Under the pieces are notes generated by a model that ran no database searches, had not been told where the DNA came from, and saw nothing but the letters and a program-made list of their open reading frames with translations. DNA of 64,000 nucleotides from the NCBI RefSeq assembly GCF_000772935.1, contig NZ_JPVR01000079.1, positions 186,001 through 250,000 of the forward strand, read 5' to 3'. A program made the position numbers and the translations under genes. This document shows, in pieces, positions 1 to 8,210 of this stretch (positions are counted from its first letter, which is position 1; every line of letters begins with the position of its first letter). Source of the DNA: Lysinibacillus boronitolerans JCM 21713 = 10a = NBRC 103108 (GTDB lineage Bacteria; Bacillota; Bacilli; Bacillales_A; Planococcaceae).

Positions 1-1044
1 GTTGAGCAGCTAGCACAGTTAGCTGACGTCCCAAGATGGAATTATACGCGCATTTTTAAAGATATTACGGGACAAATTCCTCTTCACTATTTAAATAACA
101 TTCGTATTGAAAAAGCTAAGCAATTATTAATAACAACAAATGATCGAGTATATGAAATTAGCCAGTCTGTCGGATTTAATAATGAGTATTATTTCAATCG
201 TCGTTTTAAAGAACATGTCGGCATTTCGCCAGGACAATATCGAAGAAGTCAAAGCAGCCATCTACGTGTATTTGCACCATTCTTAGAAGATTTCTTTGTT
301 GCCCTTGGGATTACGCCAATTGCTCAATTCAGTCATTCAAAATGGGGAAAACAAGACTATTTAGGTCTACAGGAAGTGCCAGATATCGATGTACAAAATA
401 GAGAAATGGATCGACTCCTTTACTATAAGCCAACTTTAATTATGCTAGATTCTGGTGTAGAGCGTTGGGAATCCTTTCCGCATTTAAATGAGGTAGCCCC
501 CGTCTGCCATCTCTCACACCCTGGAGAGAATTGGCAATCTACGTTATTTAAAATTGCAGATCTAACAGGAAAAACCTCCTTGATACAAGACGTAATCCTA
601 CAATATGAAGATAAAGTACAACAAGCAAAAGGAATTCTTAGTAAATCCGTTTATGGGCAAAGTGTGGCATTTCTCCGTATTTCAGCCATTGGCATCACTC
701 TATACGCTGGTCCTGAGTGTGGCTATACGGGCCCCATTTTATATCATGACTTAGGTTTAATGCCCCATTCACTAGTATGGAGTATTCCGCCCAATCAACG
801 TAAAGCCCAACTGACATTTGATCGATTGATGCAATTAGATGCCGATCATTTATTTATTACATTTGATAAACAACATTCCATTCATGAGAATGAAGAACGT
901 GCTATTTTAAAAACACCTACTTGGAAAAACCTAGAAGCTGTTAAAACCAACTGTGTCTATGAAGTAGACTTTTTAACATGGATGAATTATGGCATTTTAT
1001 CACATAGTAAAAAAATTGATGATGTCTTGGATGTACTTGGCTAA
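1..1044 (+). CDS. AraC-family regulator fused to siderophore-binding domain (5' truncated by window)
   Basis: The reading frame is open from base 1, so the gene starts before the window; 347 residues are visible. Residues about 1-80 are the second half of an AraC helix-turn-helix, with the family signature YYFNRRFKEHVGISPGQY near residue 63. Residues about 95-345 resemble a periplasmic iron-siderophore-binding fold. This arrangement is known from Btr (YbbB) of Bacillus subtilis, a cytosolic activator that senses bacillibactin and turns on its uptake genes. The ligand here is unknown. A downstream hairpin ends transcription. The internal ATG at 376 is not the start, because the HTH lies upstream in the same frame. 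Confidence 0.85.
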   Translation, partial: VEQLAQLADVPRWNYTRIFKDITGQIPLHYLNNIRIEKAKQLLITTNDRVYEISQSVGFNNEYYFNRRFKEHVGISPGQYRRSQSSHLRVFAPFLEDFFVALGITPIAQFSHSKWGKQDYLGLQEVPDIDVQNREMDRLLYYKPTLIMLDSGVERWESFPHLNEVAPVCHLSHPGENWQSTLFKIADLTGKTSLIQDVILQYEDKVQQAKGILSKSVYGQSVAFLRISAIGITLYAGPECGYTGPILYHDLGLMPHSLVWSIPPNQRKAQLTFDRLMQLDADHLFITFDKQHSIHENEERAILKTPTWKNLEAVKTNCVYEVDFLTWMNYGILSHSKKIDDVLDVLG

Positions 1045-1072
1045 AAAGGAAGCTCACTTTAGCTTCCTTTTT
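1043..1072 (+). terminator. Rho-independent terminator after AraC/SBP gene
   Basis: Perfect stem AAAAGGAAGCT / AGCTTCCTTTT with a short loop, ending in a T run directly after the stop codon. Confidence 0.85.
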
Positions 1073-1104
1073 AAATGTTTAGGACAAACATTGTATTGTA
1101 AATA

Positions 1105-1134
1105 ACACCGAAAGTCGTTTGGCTACATAAGATA
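1105..1134 (+). promoter_or_regulatory. Sigma-K type promoter
   Basis: CACC at 1106-1109, a 16-bp spacer, then CATAAGATA at 1126-1134. This fits the mother-cell sigma-K consensus (AC at -35, 16 bp, CATAnnnTA at -10) exactly. The expected start of transcription is about 25 bases before the coat-like gene that follows. Confidence 0.65.
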
Positions 1135-1166
1135 AGATATCAGGCTATAGGATAGGAGGAATGATC

Positions 1167-1565
1167 TTGTATTACAATCCTTATCCGTATTTTGTTCATC
1201 CCTATCATTATCCAACATCGCCAATTGCAAATCATTTTGCCGTTAGACCCTTTTCTCAACATCTAGCAATGCCGACCAATAATCCTTTTCCACCTGTCGA
1301 TACACACAAATTAAAAGCTTCAGCAACACGGATAAAGGCGATGATGCAGCAAGCTCAATTACTTACGGATAAAATAGATAGCTCCCAACAATTCGCACAT
1401 GATTTAATGAATGCTGCTCAACTTTCAAATAAAACAGAGGTTGAAAAATTAATCACATCAACAGGCATTACGATGAAATTTGAAACGAACTATACACCAG
1501 ACAGTTTTAGAATACGTCTTATTGATAATGATTGTTGTGGAGTCACCTTGAATTTGAATTGGTGA
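1167..1565 (+). CDS. Tyr-rich small protein, probable spore coat-associated protein
   Basis: About 132 residues. The N-terminus is rich in Tyr, Pro and His (YYNPYPYFVHPYHYP), as in Bacillus coat proteins. The middle is a helical stretch, and the C-terminal third is a compact domain ending in a CC pair and an aromatic NW. I do not recognise a named family. The ribosome site AGGAGG at 1154-1159 is only one base from the ATG at 1161, but seven bases from TTG at 1167, so TTG is the better start. The sigma-K-type promoter just upstream supports late mother-cell expression and a coat role. That role is inference from composition and promoter. Confidence 0.65.
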   Translation: MYYNPYPYFVHPYHYPTSPIANHFAVRPFSQHLAMPTNNPFPPVDTHKLKASATRIKAMMQQAQLLTDKIDSSQQFAHDLMNAAQLSNKTEVEKLITSTGITMKFETNYTPDSFRIRLIDNDCCGVTLNLNW

Positions 1566-1647
1566 AACTTCCTAGTGAACTTGTAAACTATAAAAAACTA
1601 TGCTAAAGTGTTTGTATTGTTATTTCTGAAAATTCTTATATTACTTT

Positions 1648-1754
1648 TCTTATCAAGAGAGACGGAGGGATTGGCCCGATGAAGTCTCAGCAACCAGCTA
1701 AACAGTATGGTGCTAATTCCAATTGGCAAAATGATCAGCCTTGAAGATGAGAAG
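1648..1754 (+). ncRNA. SAM-I (S-box) riboswitch
   Basis: Shows the S-box core: TTATCAAGAGA at 1650, GGAGGGATTGGCCCGATGAA at 1664-1683, CAGCAACC at 1688-1695, then AAGGTGCTAATTCC-like bases (GGTGCTAATTCC, 1709) and a closing GATGAGAAG at 1745-1753 that pairs with TCTTATC at 1649 to form P1. A terminator hairpin follows at once, so binding of S-adenosylmethionine is expected to stop transcription before the cyclase-family gene. Family assignment is from direct motif recognition. Confidence 0.93.
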
Positions 1755-1772
1755 AACTACCGTTGTTTCAGC

Positions 1773-1807
1773 AGGAGTCCTCTTCTATAAGGGGACTCCT
1801 TTTTTTG
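1773..1807 (+). terminator. Riboswitch-controlled terminator
   Basis: Stem AGGAGTCCTC / GGGGACTCCT (one G-U) followed by T8. It is the expression platform of the S-box riboswitch immediately upstream. Confidence 0.9.
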
Positions 1808-1840
1808 TACCACTATTTTTAACAGAAAGCAGGGAAATCG

Positions 1841-2578
1841 ATGTCTAATGAACTTTTACAAGCATTGCAATTATTAAAATCGAAACAGTGGGTTGACTTA
1901 ACACATACATTCGGCCCTAATTCACCACATTTTTTTATGTTTGAGGACGCTAAATTTGAAACGTTATTCTCTCATAAGGATGGCTTCTTCGCCCAACAAT
2001 TTACGTTCCCCGGTCAATATGGCACACATATCGACCCACCCATTCATTTTGTGCGAGATACTCGCTACTTAGAAGAATTAGAACTAAAAGAGCTTGTTCT
2101 CCCCCTTGTTGTCATTGATAAATCACAAGAGGCTGCAAGCAACCATGACTTTGCATTAAGTGTTGAAGATATTCTTGATTTTGAGGACAAGCATGGAGAA
2201 ATAGAAGCAGGAACATTTGTAGCATTACGTACAGATTGGAGTAAGCGCTGGCCAGATAAAGAAGCTTTCAGTAATAAGGATGCAGATGGACATAACCATA
2301 TCCCTGGCTGGGGTTTAGAAGCTTTACAGTTTTTACTAAAAGAACGCAAGGTAAGCGCAATTGGTCATGAAACATTCGATACGGACTCTGCCGCCGATTT
2401 TCGTAAAAATGGCAAGCTAGATGGTGAATATTTCGTACTTGAACAAGACACCTATCAAATTGAGCTAATGACGAATTTGGACAAGCTACCTGCGAAAGGC
2501 GCTATCATCTTCAATATCGTACCTAAGCCAGAAAAAGCATCTGGCTTCCCTGTGCGCTCATTTGCTATTTTGCCATAA
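1841..2578 (+). CDS. Cyclase-family metal-dependent hydrolase under SAM riboswitch
   Basis: 245 residues, the usual length of the cyclase/kynurenine-formamidase (KynB-like) family. The metal-binding motif appears as QYGTHIDPPIHF near residues 60-71, matching GTHxDxPxH of arylformamidase and isatin hydrolase, although the first His of the longer HxGTHxD form is Gln here. A later conserved stretch has GHETFDTDSAADF. No signal peptide, so probably cytosolic. It is the only gene behind the S-box leader and ends at a bidirectional terminator, so it is probably monocistronic and on when SAM is low. Substrate unknown; a link to sulfur metabolism is inferred only from the riboswitch. Confidence 0.8.
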   Translation: MSNELLQALQLLKSKQWVDLTHTFGPNSPHFFMFEDAKFETLFSHKDGFFAQQFTFPGQYGTHIDPPIHFVRDTRYLEELELKELVLPLVVIDKSQEAASNHDFALSVEDILDFEDKHGEIEAGTFVALRTDWSKRWPDKEAFSNKDADGHNHIPGWGLEALQFLLKERKVSAIGHETFDTDSAADFRKNGKLDGEYFVLEQDTYQIELMTNLDKLPAKGAIIFNIVPKPEKASGFPVRSFAILP

Positions 2579-2614
2579 CATAAAAGTCGGTATAGCGTAT
2601 ACCGACTTTTATGT
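2578..2614. terminator. Bidirectional terminator
   Basis: Perfect 17-bp stem ACATAAAAGTCGGTATA / TATACCGACTTTTATGT with loop GCG between two convergent genes, U-rich on both strands. Confidence 0.9.
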
Positions 2615-3205
2615 TTGTCCATTTCTTTTTTTGAATAGAAAGTAAGCAATGAGCATCCCTACAATAAATAAAAGGATAAGATAGATACTATAATGAGTCA
2701 GATAGTATCCAACAAATCGCCATTTCTCTCCAAGCATCTTTCCTAATGATATAAATGTGAACGTCCAGATAAATGCCCCTGTATAGGCAAAAAGCGCAAA
2801 CTTTCTATAAGGATAATTATTAATAGCCGCAATATACGCTGTCAAATGACGTACCCCGGGGATAAAATAGCCAATTAATAATAGGGTAGGTCCTATTTTT
2901 GTAAACATCTTTTTCGTAAAGTCAATTTTTTGCTCTGTAATATGAATTTTAGGCCCATATTTCTGCAATAACGGTAAGCCAAAACGATAACCAATATAGT
3001 AGCTTAAGGTAATGCCTCCAACCGCACCAATCATTGCACTGACTAAAGCAGGAATATGTTCAAGACTTTCTCGGTAAACACTATAGCCTACATAAGTTAG
3101 AAACACCTCATCAGGAAGTGGCACCCCTACAATACCTCCAATTAGAATCACGATAATTCCAAAGTATCCGTAATGTTCAATTAGAGACTGCACGTGATGT
3201 GCCAT
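2609..3205 (-). CDS. DedA family membrane protein
   Basis: 198 residues with about five hydrophobic segments. The DedA/VTT pattern is clear: GGIVGVPLPDEVFLTYVG near residues 22-40, GAVGGITLSYYIGYRFG near 61, and GYFIPGVRHLTAYIAAIN near 111-128, which holds the conserved F-x-R-H-x-x-x core. DedA proteins act in the cytoplasmic membrane as lipid scramblases or transporters (for example of undecaprenyl phosphate) and support envelope stability. Start chosen by GGTGGG seven bases upstream. Convergent with the riboswitch gene. Confidence 0.9.
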   Translation of the reverse strand: MAHHVQSLIEHYGYFGIIVILIGGIVGVPLPDEVFLTYVGYSVYRESLEHIPALVSAMIGAVGGITLSYYIGYRFGLPLLQKYGPKIHITEQKIDFTKKMFTKIGPTLLLIGYFIPGVRHLTAYIAAINNYPYRKFALFAYTGAFIWTFTFISLGKMLGEKWRFVGYYLTHYSIYLILLFIVGMLIAYFLFKKRNGQT

Positions 3206-3266
3206 AAATCATCCCACCTAAAATTTATTAAAATCTACCTGCTATATATAGTGTAGCCTCAGCGCT

Positions 3267-4040
3267 CTAAATGACTTGAAGCTGACGTAAAGCAAAATCG
3301 ATACCGTTATCAGTAGATTTCTTTGTAACAAAATTGGCAGCACTTTTTAGAGCTGTGCTACCATTCCCCATGGCAATTCCTAATCCTACATACTCCAACA
3401 TGTCAATATCATTATCCCCATCCCCAAAAGCAATCGCATTCTCAGGGTCGATGTTAAAATGATCCAGTACGGCTTTAATAGCTATTGACTTCGAAACATC
3501 CTGCTGTAATACATTCACAATATAAGGATGCCATCGCTGCAAAAATATATTCGAAAATTGGCTAGTATATCTTTTTTCAGCCAGCTCATCTGCATATAGA
3601 CACATGAGAAAAACCTCTTCATCTACAATGTTTTCATTTATAATTGGAAAATCCCGTAAAGATAAAGTTTCCTGCATCGCTCTTAAAGCTACTGGACTTT
3701 GTATGCTATTCATGGATAGCTGCTCAGTAAAAAAGGTTAGGCTATGCCGCTGTTCCTGTGAAAAGGCCTGTACATTTTGGACAATATCTTTGGCAATAGG
3801 AGTTTTATGTAGAACAAGATCCTTATGTTTCACATAGGCCCCATTGGCTGTAATAAAGGTTTCAATCCCCAGCTCTTTTAACTCATAGCACATGGATAAA
3901 GGTCTTCCAGTAGCCGCTACAAGATGGATTCCTTTTTCTTGCAATAGCTGAATAGCCTGTTTGGTACTTGCTTCCACACAGCCATCCTCGTAATTAATCA
4001 ATGTACCGTCTACATCAAAAAACACGATGTTATACTTCAT
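3267..4040 (-). CDS. Cof-type HAD family hydrolase
   Basis: 257 residues. HAD motif I is FFDVDGTL near residue 7 (nucleophile Asp), motif II AATGRP near 57, motif III Lys in the SKSIAIKAVL region, and motif IV GDGDNDIDML near 206. The type IIB cap between motifs II and III places it in the Cof/YwpJ phosphatase group, which dephosphorylates sugar phosphates or nucleotides. Physiological substrate not deducible. Ribosome site AGGTGG six bases before ATG. Confidence 0.9.
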   Translation of the reverse strand: MKYNIVFFDVDGTLINYEDGCVEASTKQAIQLLQEKGIHLVAATGRPLSMCYELKELGIETFITANGAYVKHKDLVLHKTPIAKDIVQNVQAFSQEQRHSLTFFTEQLSMNSIQSPVALRAMQETLSLRDFPIINENIVDEEVFLMCLYADELAEKRYTSQFSNIFLQRWHPYIVNVLQQDVSKSIAIKAVLDHFNIDPENAIAFGDGDNDIDMLEYVGLGIAMGNGSTALKSAANFVTKKSTDNGIDFALRQLQVI

Positions 4041-4374
4041 TTTGAGCCACCTCCATTATAGTCGTTTAGAACCAATGAAATTAAATTTATAATTTCTTCC
4101 ACATGAAATATGTGAAAGTATTTTGACAAACTTTCAGCAAGCTATATAACTTCCATTGGCAACACCGATAAAAACTATTACAAGCGTATTTATAATAATA
4201 TTTAACTAAAAATTCCTTGAATATTTTTAATTTAATAATTCTAAAGGAGTATACCAAAGAACACAAAATTGTTAAAATAAAAGATAATACCTTAAACACA
4301 TTGAACGATAAAATCTTACGTATAAATAGAACAAAAGAAATAAAATTATCGAGCGCGCAAAGGAGTTGATTCTT
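4041..4374. other. AT-rich intergenic region
   Basis: Very AT-rich spacer between divergent genes. A long minus-strand reading frame crosses it, but it has low-complexity residues, lacks a ribosome site and runs into the DUF2225 gene. I see no RNA gene or repeat here; it presumably holds both divergent promoters. Confidence 0.4.
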
Positions 4375-5058
4375 ATGGCATTTAACATTTACTACTATGA
4401 AAGTAGTGTAGACTGTAAATTTTGTAAAAAGCAGTTTACCACATATAAAGTTCGCCCTAATCGATATAAAATTATCGAAGAACAAACGGATTTCATGCCT
4501 GTTTATGATGGCCTAAACCCTTTGCTGTATGAAGTTGCCGTATGTCCACATTGTGGCTATGCCTATCATAAATCGATGACACGAACTTATGGACCTTTCA
4601 TGCTCCTCATTGATGAACTATACATTAAAGAGCTCCAGAAACCTATGGATATCTGTCAGGAACGTACAATTGATGATGCCATTATCAGTTTTAAGCTCGC
4701 CTATTTAGTATCCCGTGCGTCAATGGAAGAATCTCTTTTAATGGCTAATTTCGCTCTAAAAATTGCTTGGCTCTATCGATTAAAAAAGGACGAAGAATCT
4801 GAAAAGCGCTACCTTTTTGCAGCTAGAGATTTTTATAGTAAATCCTTTGCATCCAATCAAGAAGGTGGAGAGAGAATTCAGTTTTTACATGCTGAATTAA
4901 GCCTTCGACTTGGTGATATCCCTGAAGCTAAAAAAGGCTTTTCACGCTTAATTGCAGATCGAAATGTTTCGACGAAATATCGCAAGCTTGCACGCAATCG
5001 CTGGGAAAATTATAAATATGACGAACAACCCATAACAATTAATGAAATCATTAATTAA
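4375..5058 (+). CDS. DUF2225 family protein
   Basis: 227 residues from ATG at 4375, which has AGGAG nine bases upstream; the in-frame TTG at 4366 lies against the ribosome site and is unlikely. Two zinc-ribbon-like pairs, CKFC near residue 13 and CPHCGY near 56, typify DUF2225. The C-terminal half is helical and TPR-like (LFAARDFYSKSFA, LRLGDIPEAKKGF). Members are common in Bacillales; function unknown. The next gene lies 22 bases downstream on the same strand and also has Cys pairs, suggesting one operon. Confidence 0.8.
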   Translation: MAFNIYYYESSVDCKFCKKQFTTYKVRPNRYKIIEEQTDFMPVYDGLNPLLYEVAVCPHCGYAYHKSMTRTYGPFMLLIDELYIKELQKPMDICQERTIDDAIISFKLAYLVSRASMEESLLMANFALKIAWLYRLKKDEESEKRYLFAARDFYSKSFASNQEGGERIQFLHAELSLRLGDIPEAKKGFSRLIADRNVSTKYRKLARNRWENYKYDEQPITINEIIN

Positions 5059-5080
5059 TGGGACGAGGAGATGATTGGTT

Positions 5081-5434
5081 ATGTTGCTATTTCAAAAGAA
5101 AATTGATGTGAGAGAAGAGGATATATATTCAGAGCTACATCATTTTTTATTAAGGAAAAATAATCGCTACCTAACAAACGATGAGGTTGTCGCTTTAACA
5201 GGCGTATCATCCGAATTGCTTTATAAATGGGTAAAAGCAGGAAAATTAAAGAACTCCATTTTTCCTAATTTAGGGGCACCATGTGAACGATGTGGACAGA
5301 TTACACAAGCTAAAATTTGTGTGAGCTGCTCTTCTTCCATTGTTGGTACATTAAAACAAGAAGAAAAGGATCGTGCATGGTTTAACCAAATTCAACGTAA
5401 CCATGTAAGAGCAAGTACGTATCACTATAAATAG
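5081..5434 (+). CDS. YvyF-like (flagellar-operon protein family) small zinc-ribbon protein
   Basis: About 117 residues. The middle, NRYLTNDEVVALTGVSSELL near residues 28-47, resembles the MerR-like helix of the YvyF/TIGR03826 family, and the C-terminal part has CERCGQ and CVSC pairs for a zinc ribbon. Unlike YvyF of flagellar operons it lacks the N-terminal Cys cluster, and no flagellar gene is nearby, so the assignment is by resemblance only. Start ATG 5081 is ten bases after GAGGAG; the TTG at 5075 would be only four bases away. Ends at a terminator. Confidence 0.55.
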   Translation: MLLFQKKIDVREEDIYSELHHFLLRKNNRYLTNDEVVALTGVSSELLYKWVKAGKLKNSIFPNLGAPCERCGQITQAKICVSCSSSIVGTLKQEEKDRAWFNQIQRNHVRASTYHYK

Positions 5435-5440
5435 CATGCC

Positions 5441-5473
5441 AACCTCCATCAATTGGAGGTGTTTTTCTTTTTT
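5441..5473 (+). terminator. Rho-independent terminator
   Basis: Stem ACCTCCA / TGGAGGT with a short loop and a long T-rich tail, closing the DUF2225/YvyF-like operon. Confidence 0.85.
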
Positions 5474-5483
5474 ACATACTAAA

Positions 5484-5538
5484 TTTAAACTAATTTTAAA
5501 CAAATTCTTCCTAAACTTTAAACTTGCCTTTCTATAAT
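5484..5538 (+). promoter_or_regulatory. Promoter with 11-bp-phased TTTAAAC repeats
   Basis: TTTAAAC occurs at 5484, 5495 and 5517, that is at offsets 0, 11 and 33, all multiples of one helical turn. A TATAAT -10 box lies at 5533-5538. The last copies occupy the -35 position, the layout of PhoP-like response-regulator sites, though TTTAAAC differs from the PhoP half-site TT(A/T)A(C/T)A at one base. Confidence 0.45.
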
Positions 5539-5571
5539 TAGTATCAATATAAAGTGAAGGGCTGATAATTA

Positions 5572-6984
5572 ATGAGGAAAGCTAGGAAGCATAAGGTTTT
5601 ATTAAGTTTTGCACTGGCAAGTCTAATGACAGTAAGTGGAGTAGTAAATGTCTCTGCTGCTGTCCCTGTAAATGAGCAGATTATTAAAAACGATTCTGCC
5701 GTCAAACAAGCTAGGACTTCTAATGAAACATTACTTGATTGGAAAAAATGGGTGAATGACCATGCATACAGCCTGTCATCCATCCAGCCTGAAACGTTTG
5801 ACGGACAAAAAATTCCCGCTAACAAATTTAACGATTTAGAGATGCTAAAACCTTTATTACATGATAAACGTATTGTCTTTTTAGGGGAAAGCTCTCATGG
5901 AGTGGCGCAATTCAATCTAGCGAAAACACGTTTAATACAATTTTTACATCAAGATATGGGCTATAATGTCCTTGCCTTTGAAAGTGGTATGGGTAATGTG
6001 ATGAATGCTCAAGGACAAATTGATAAACAAGCAGCTCTACAAACAATGAAGGATGCCATTTTCGGCGTTTGGTGGACAAAAGAAACTTTGCCTCTGTTTG
6101 ACTATGCAAAATCGACTCAAGCAACAGAGCAACCTCTTGTACTTACTGGCTTCGATATTCAACAGCAAGGAGCATTTACGAACGGAGATTGGCTGCAAAA
6201 CCCTAAGTTGGCTCAGCAATTCAATGAAGCTGAGAAGCAACTTGCTGAATGGAGCTCGGGAAAAGATTTGAAGGGCTATCAAAAAGTAAAAGCTACTATA
6301 CTTGATGTATATAAACAAGTAAAATCACAAATACAATTCAAAGAAAAAGAGCTACAGGCAGCTTATCCAAAAGAGCCTCATATTGTAAAACTAATGGATC
6401 GCACTCTAGCAGATCGTATTCGACTAGCAGACGAATATATAGAGTTAACAATTCAGTCCAATATCGACATTGAACAAAATAATATAGAATCATTTTTGCA
6501 AACTATGGAATGGCGAGATCAAGCGATGATGGAGAACTTACTTTGGTTAGCTGAAGAGGTGTACCCAACAGAAAAGTTTATTGTATGGGCTCATAACGAT
6601 CATATTCGTAAAGCACAATCGGATGTAATGGGATCTCCTTACCCAGTTAAATTAATGGGGGAACGTTTACCTGATATCTATAAGAAATATAGCTATGTAT
6701 TAGGTCTATACATGACTAGTGGAGAGACAGCAAATAATATGGGAGAACCTATGCCTGTTTTACCTCCTGTCAAAGGATCTATTGAAGATATTCTGTCTTC
6801 AACAAATAAACCTTACACATTCATCGATTTACGCAATCGACAAAATGAACGAGGCAACTCATGGATGTTTGAACCACGCTTATCCTATAGTTGGGGAATG
6901 ATACAGGAAAGTCTTGTTCCGCGCGACCAATACGATGGTATACTTTTAATAGATCAGGTGAATAAACCAACTTATATTAAATAA
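5572..6984 (+). CDS. Secreted erythromycin esterase-like protein
   Basis: 470 residues. A Sec signal peptide (basic RKARKHK, hydrophobic core, likely cleavage near VSA-AVP at about residue 30) is followed by an erythromycin-esterase domain (PF05139). The key stretches are GESSHGVAQFNLAKTRL near 104, with a conserved Glu and His, FESGMGNV near 137, and WAHNDH near 340. Ere enzymes hydrolyse the macrolactone ring using a His/Glu-activated water, but most chromosomal Bacillales homologues have no proven drug substrate. Export makes this copy unlike cytosolic EreA/B. The upstream phased repeats hint at response-regulator control. Ends at a strong terminator. Confidence 0.85.
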   Translation: MRKARKHKVLLSFALASLMTVSGVVNVSAAVPVNEQIIKNDSAVKQARTSNETLLDWKKWVNDHAYSLSSIQPETFDGQKIPANKFNDLEMLKPLLHDKRIVFLGESSHGVAQFNLAKTRLIQFLHQDMGYNVLAFESGMGNVMNAQGQIDKQAALQTMKDAIFGVWWTKETLPLFDYAKSTQATEQPLVLTGFDIQQQGAFTNGDWLQNPKLAQQFNEAEKQLAEWSSGKDLKGYQKVKATILDVYKQVKSQIQFKEKELQAAYPKEPHIVKLMDRTLADRIRLADEYIELTIQSNIDIEQNNIESFLQTMEWRDQAMMENLLWLAEEVYPTEKFIVWAHNDHIRKAQSDVMGSPYPVKLMGERLPDIYKKYSYVLGLYMTSGETANNMGEPMPVLPPVKGSIEDILSSTNKPYTFIDLRNRQNERGNSWMFEPRLSYSWGMIQESLVPRDQYDGILLIDQVNKPTYIK

Positions 6985-6999
6985 TCTCTCTTATTAAAC

Positions 7000-7034
7000 A
7001 ATAGCAAACTAGATTTCCTAGTTTGCTATTATTT
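7000..7034. terminator. Bidirectional terminator
   Basis: Perfect stem AATAGCAAACTAG / CTAGTTTGCTATT between convergent genes, followed by ATTTTAAG on the plus strand. Confidence 0.88.
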
Positions 7035-8209
7035 TAAGTATCCATCGATATAGTATCCCATTCTTCGCCTTGATATCCAATCATCCAAAATAAGCCTCTC
7101 CGTCTTTCCATCACAACACTTTCATTTAATGCTAAAGGAGCTTCTTGTCCATTGATGCGGCTATCTACACAAGCCCAATGTAATCTGTAAATTTTATCCG
7201 CCTCATCCACTATATCTTCCTTACTGCGCAGTACCGTTTGACCATAAAATTGCTCAAATGTCTCGCAACGGGAAACTACTTGAATTGCATATTCACAATC
7301 ACATACATCGTCAGGGAAATTTAGCTCTTCCACAAGCCCCAATGCCCAAATAAGTGTCCAATAGGCTTCATATTGCCATGATATATTGACTGCTTCTTGA
7401 GCACCAGGATGCTGAGCCTCAAGAAAGAATTTTTCATGCTCCGTTAAAAATTCATGCACCCCATATGTTCGTAGCATATTGGTAAAGAATTCTCTAGACT
7501 CCTCAATATCACCCCTCTGTGCTACATCACATGCGAATTGAATAACAATTAACAGGGCAACCGCTCTTCTTGCAATATCCTCTTGGCTTTTAAATTGAAG
7601 ATTTTCTACTGGTGGTAGCTGAGGAAGTGATGATGCATAAGGAATCTCCTTATCCATTAAAAAAGCTATCGTTCTATTTTTTCGTGCTTCTCCCTGTGCT
7701 GACGTCATCTCATGTGCATGTATCTTTCTTGTACAAGCATGTGGTCGAAAAACAGATGGACCCGATTCTCCATTAGGATAAACGATAACCATACCATTTT
7801 GATCCAGCAAAGTACCATCTGATAGGAAACCAATCCCCCCTATGCTTGCTAGTAATTTTATAAATTGCTGCATATGGTCATCTGTCATCTCTTTGTCCAT
7901 TTCGATTGCAACGACAGTATTGAGCACGGATATTTGAATCATTACTTGTTCTTTTAGCTGTTCATCTTTAAATGGAATTGAATTGTAAAAGCCCATCATC
8001 CCAGGTATATTTTTTGCAAAATAATCAGGGTTCGTATCTTCAGTTAAAATGTTTATGGTGCATCTATATTTATTAAATAAACCTCTTGATTTTAATAAAT
8101 ATTCATTATCGTTTTTTTCAATAGTAAAGCTTTTTGCTAATATATCAGATAGCTTATCCTCTATATCATCCGTATCATTTTTGGAAGCAAATATCGTAAA
8201 ATGGTTCAA
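7034..8209 (-). CDS. DUF4272 domain-containing protein
   Basis: 391 residues, soluble. The C-terminal half carries the DUF4272 pattern: RKNRTIAFLMDKEIPYASSLP near 176, SQEDIARRAVALL near 207, then a W-x-YEAYWTLIWALG block near 275 and a Cys-rich CDC pair near 300. Function unknown; DUF4272 proteins recur beside SMI1/KNR4 genes in putative immunity neighbourhoods of polymorphic toxins. It starts one base after the upstream SMI1/KNR4 stop, so the two are translationally linked. No toxin gene is visible nearby. Confidence 0.75.
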   Translation of the reverse strand: MNHFTIFASKNDTDDIEDKLSDILAKSFTIEKNDNEYLLKSRGLFNKYRCTINILTEDTNPDYFAKNIPGMMGFYNSIPFKDEQLKEQVMIQISVLNTVVAIEMDKEMTDDHMQQFIKLLASIGGIGFLSDGTLLDQNGMVIVYPNGESGPSVFRPHACTRKIHAHEMTSAQGEARKNRTIAFLMDKEIPYASSLPQLPPVENLQFKSQEDIARRAVALLIVIQFACDVAQRGDIEESREFFTNMLRTYGVHEFLTEHEKFFLEAQHPGAQEAVNISWQYEAYWTLIWALGLVEELNFPDDVCDCEYAIQVVSRCETFEQFYGQTVLRSKEDIVDEADKIYRLHWACVDSRINGQEAPLALNESVVMERRRGLFWMIGYQGEEWDTISMDT

Positions 8210-8210
8210 T

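Noticed and set aside
4087-4485. 132-codon minus-strand frame
   Set aside because: No ribosome site, low-complexity Phe/Ile/Lys/Tyr-rich product, and it overlaps the DUF2225 start.
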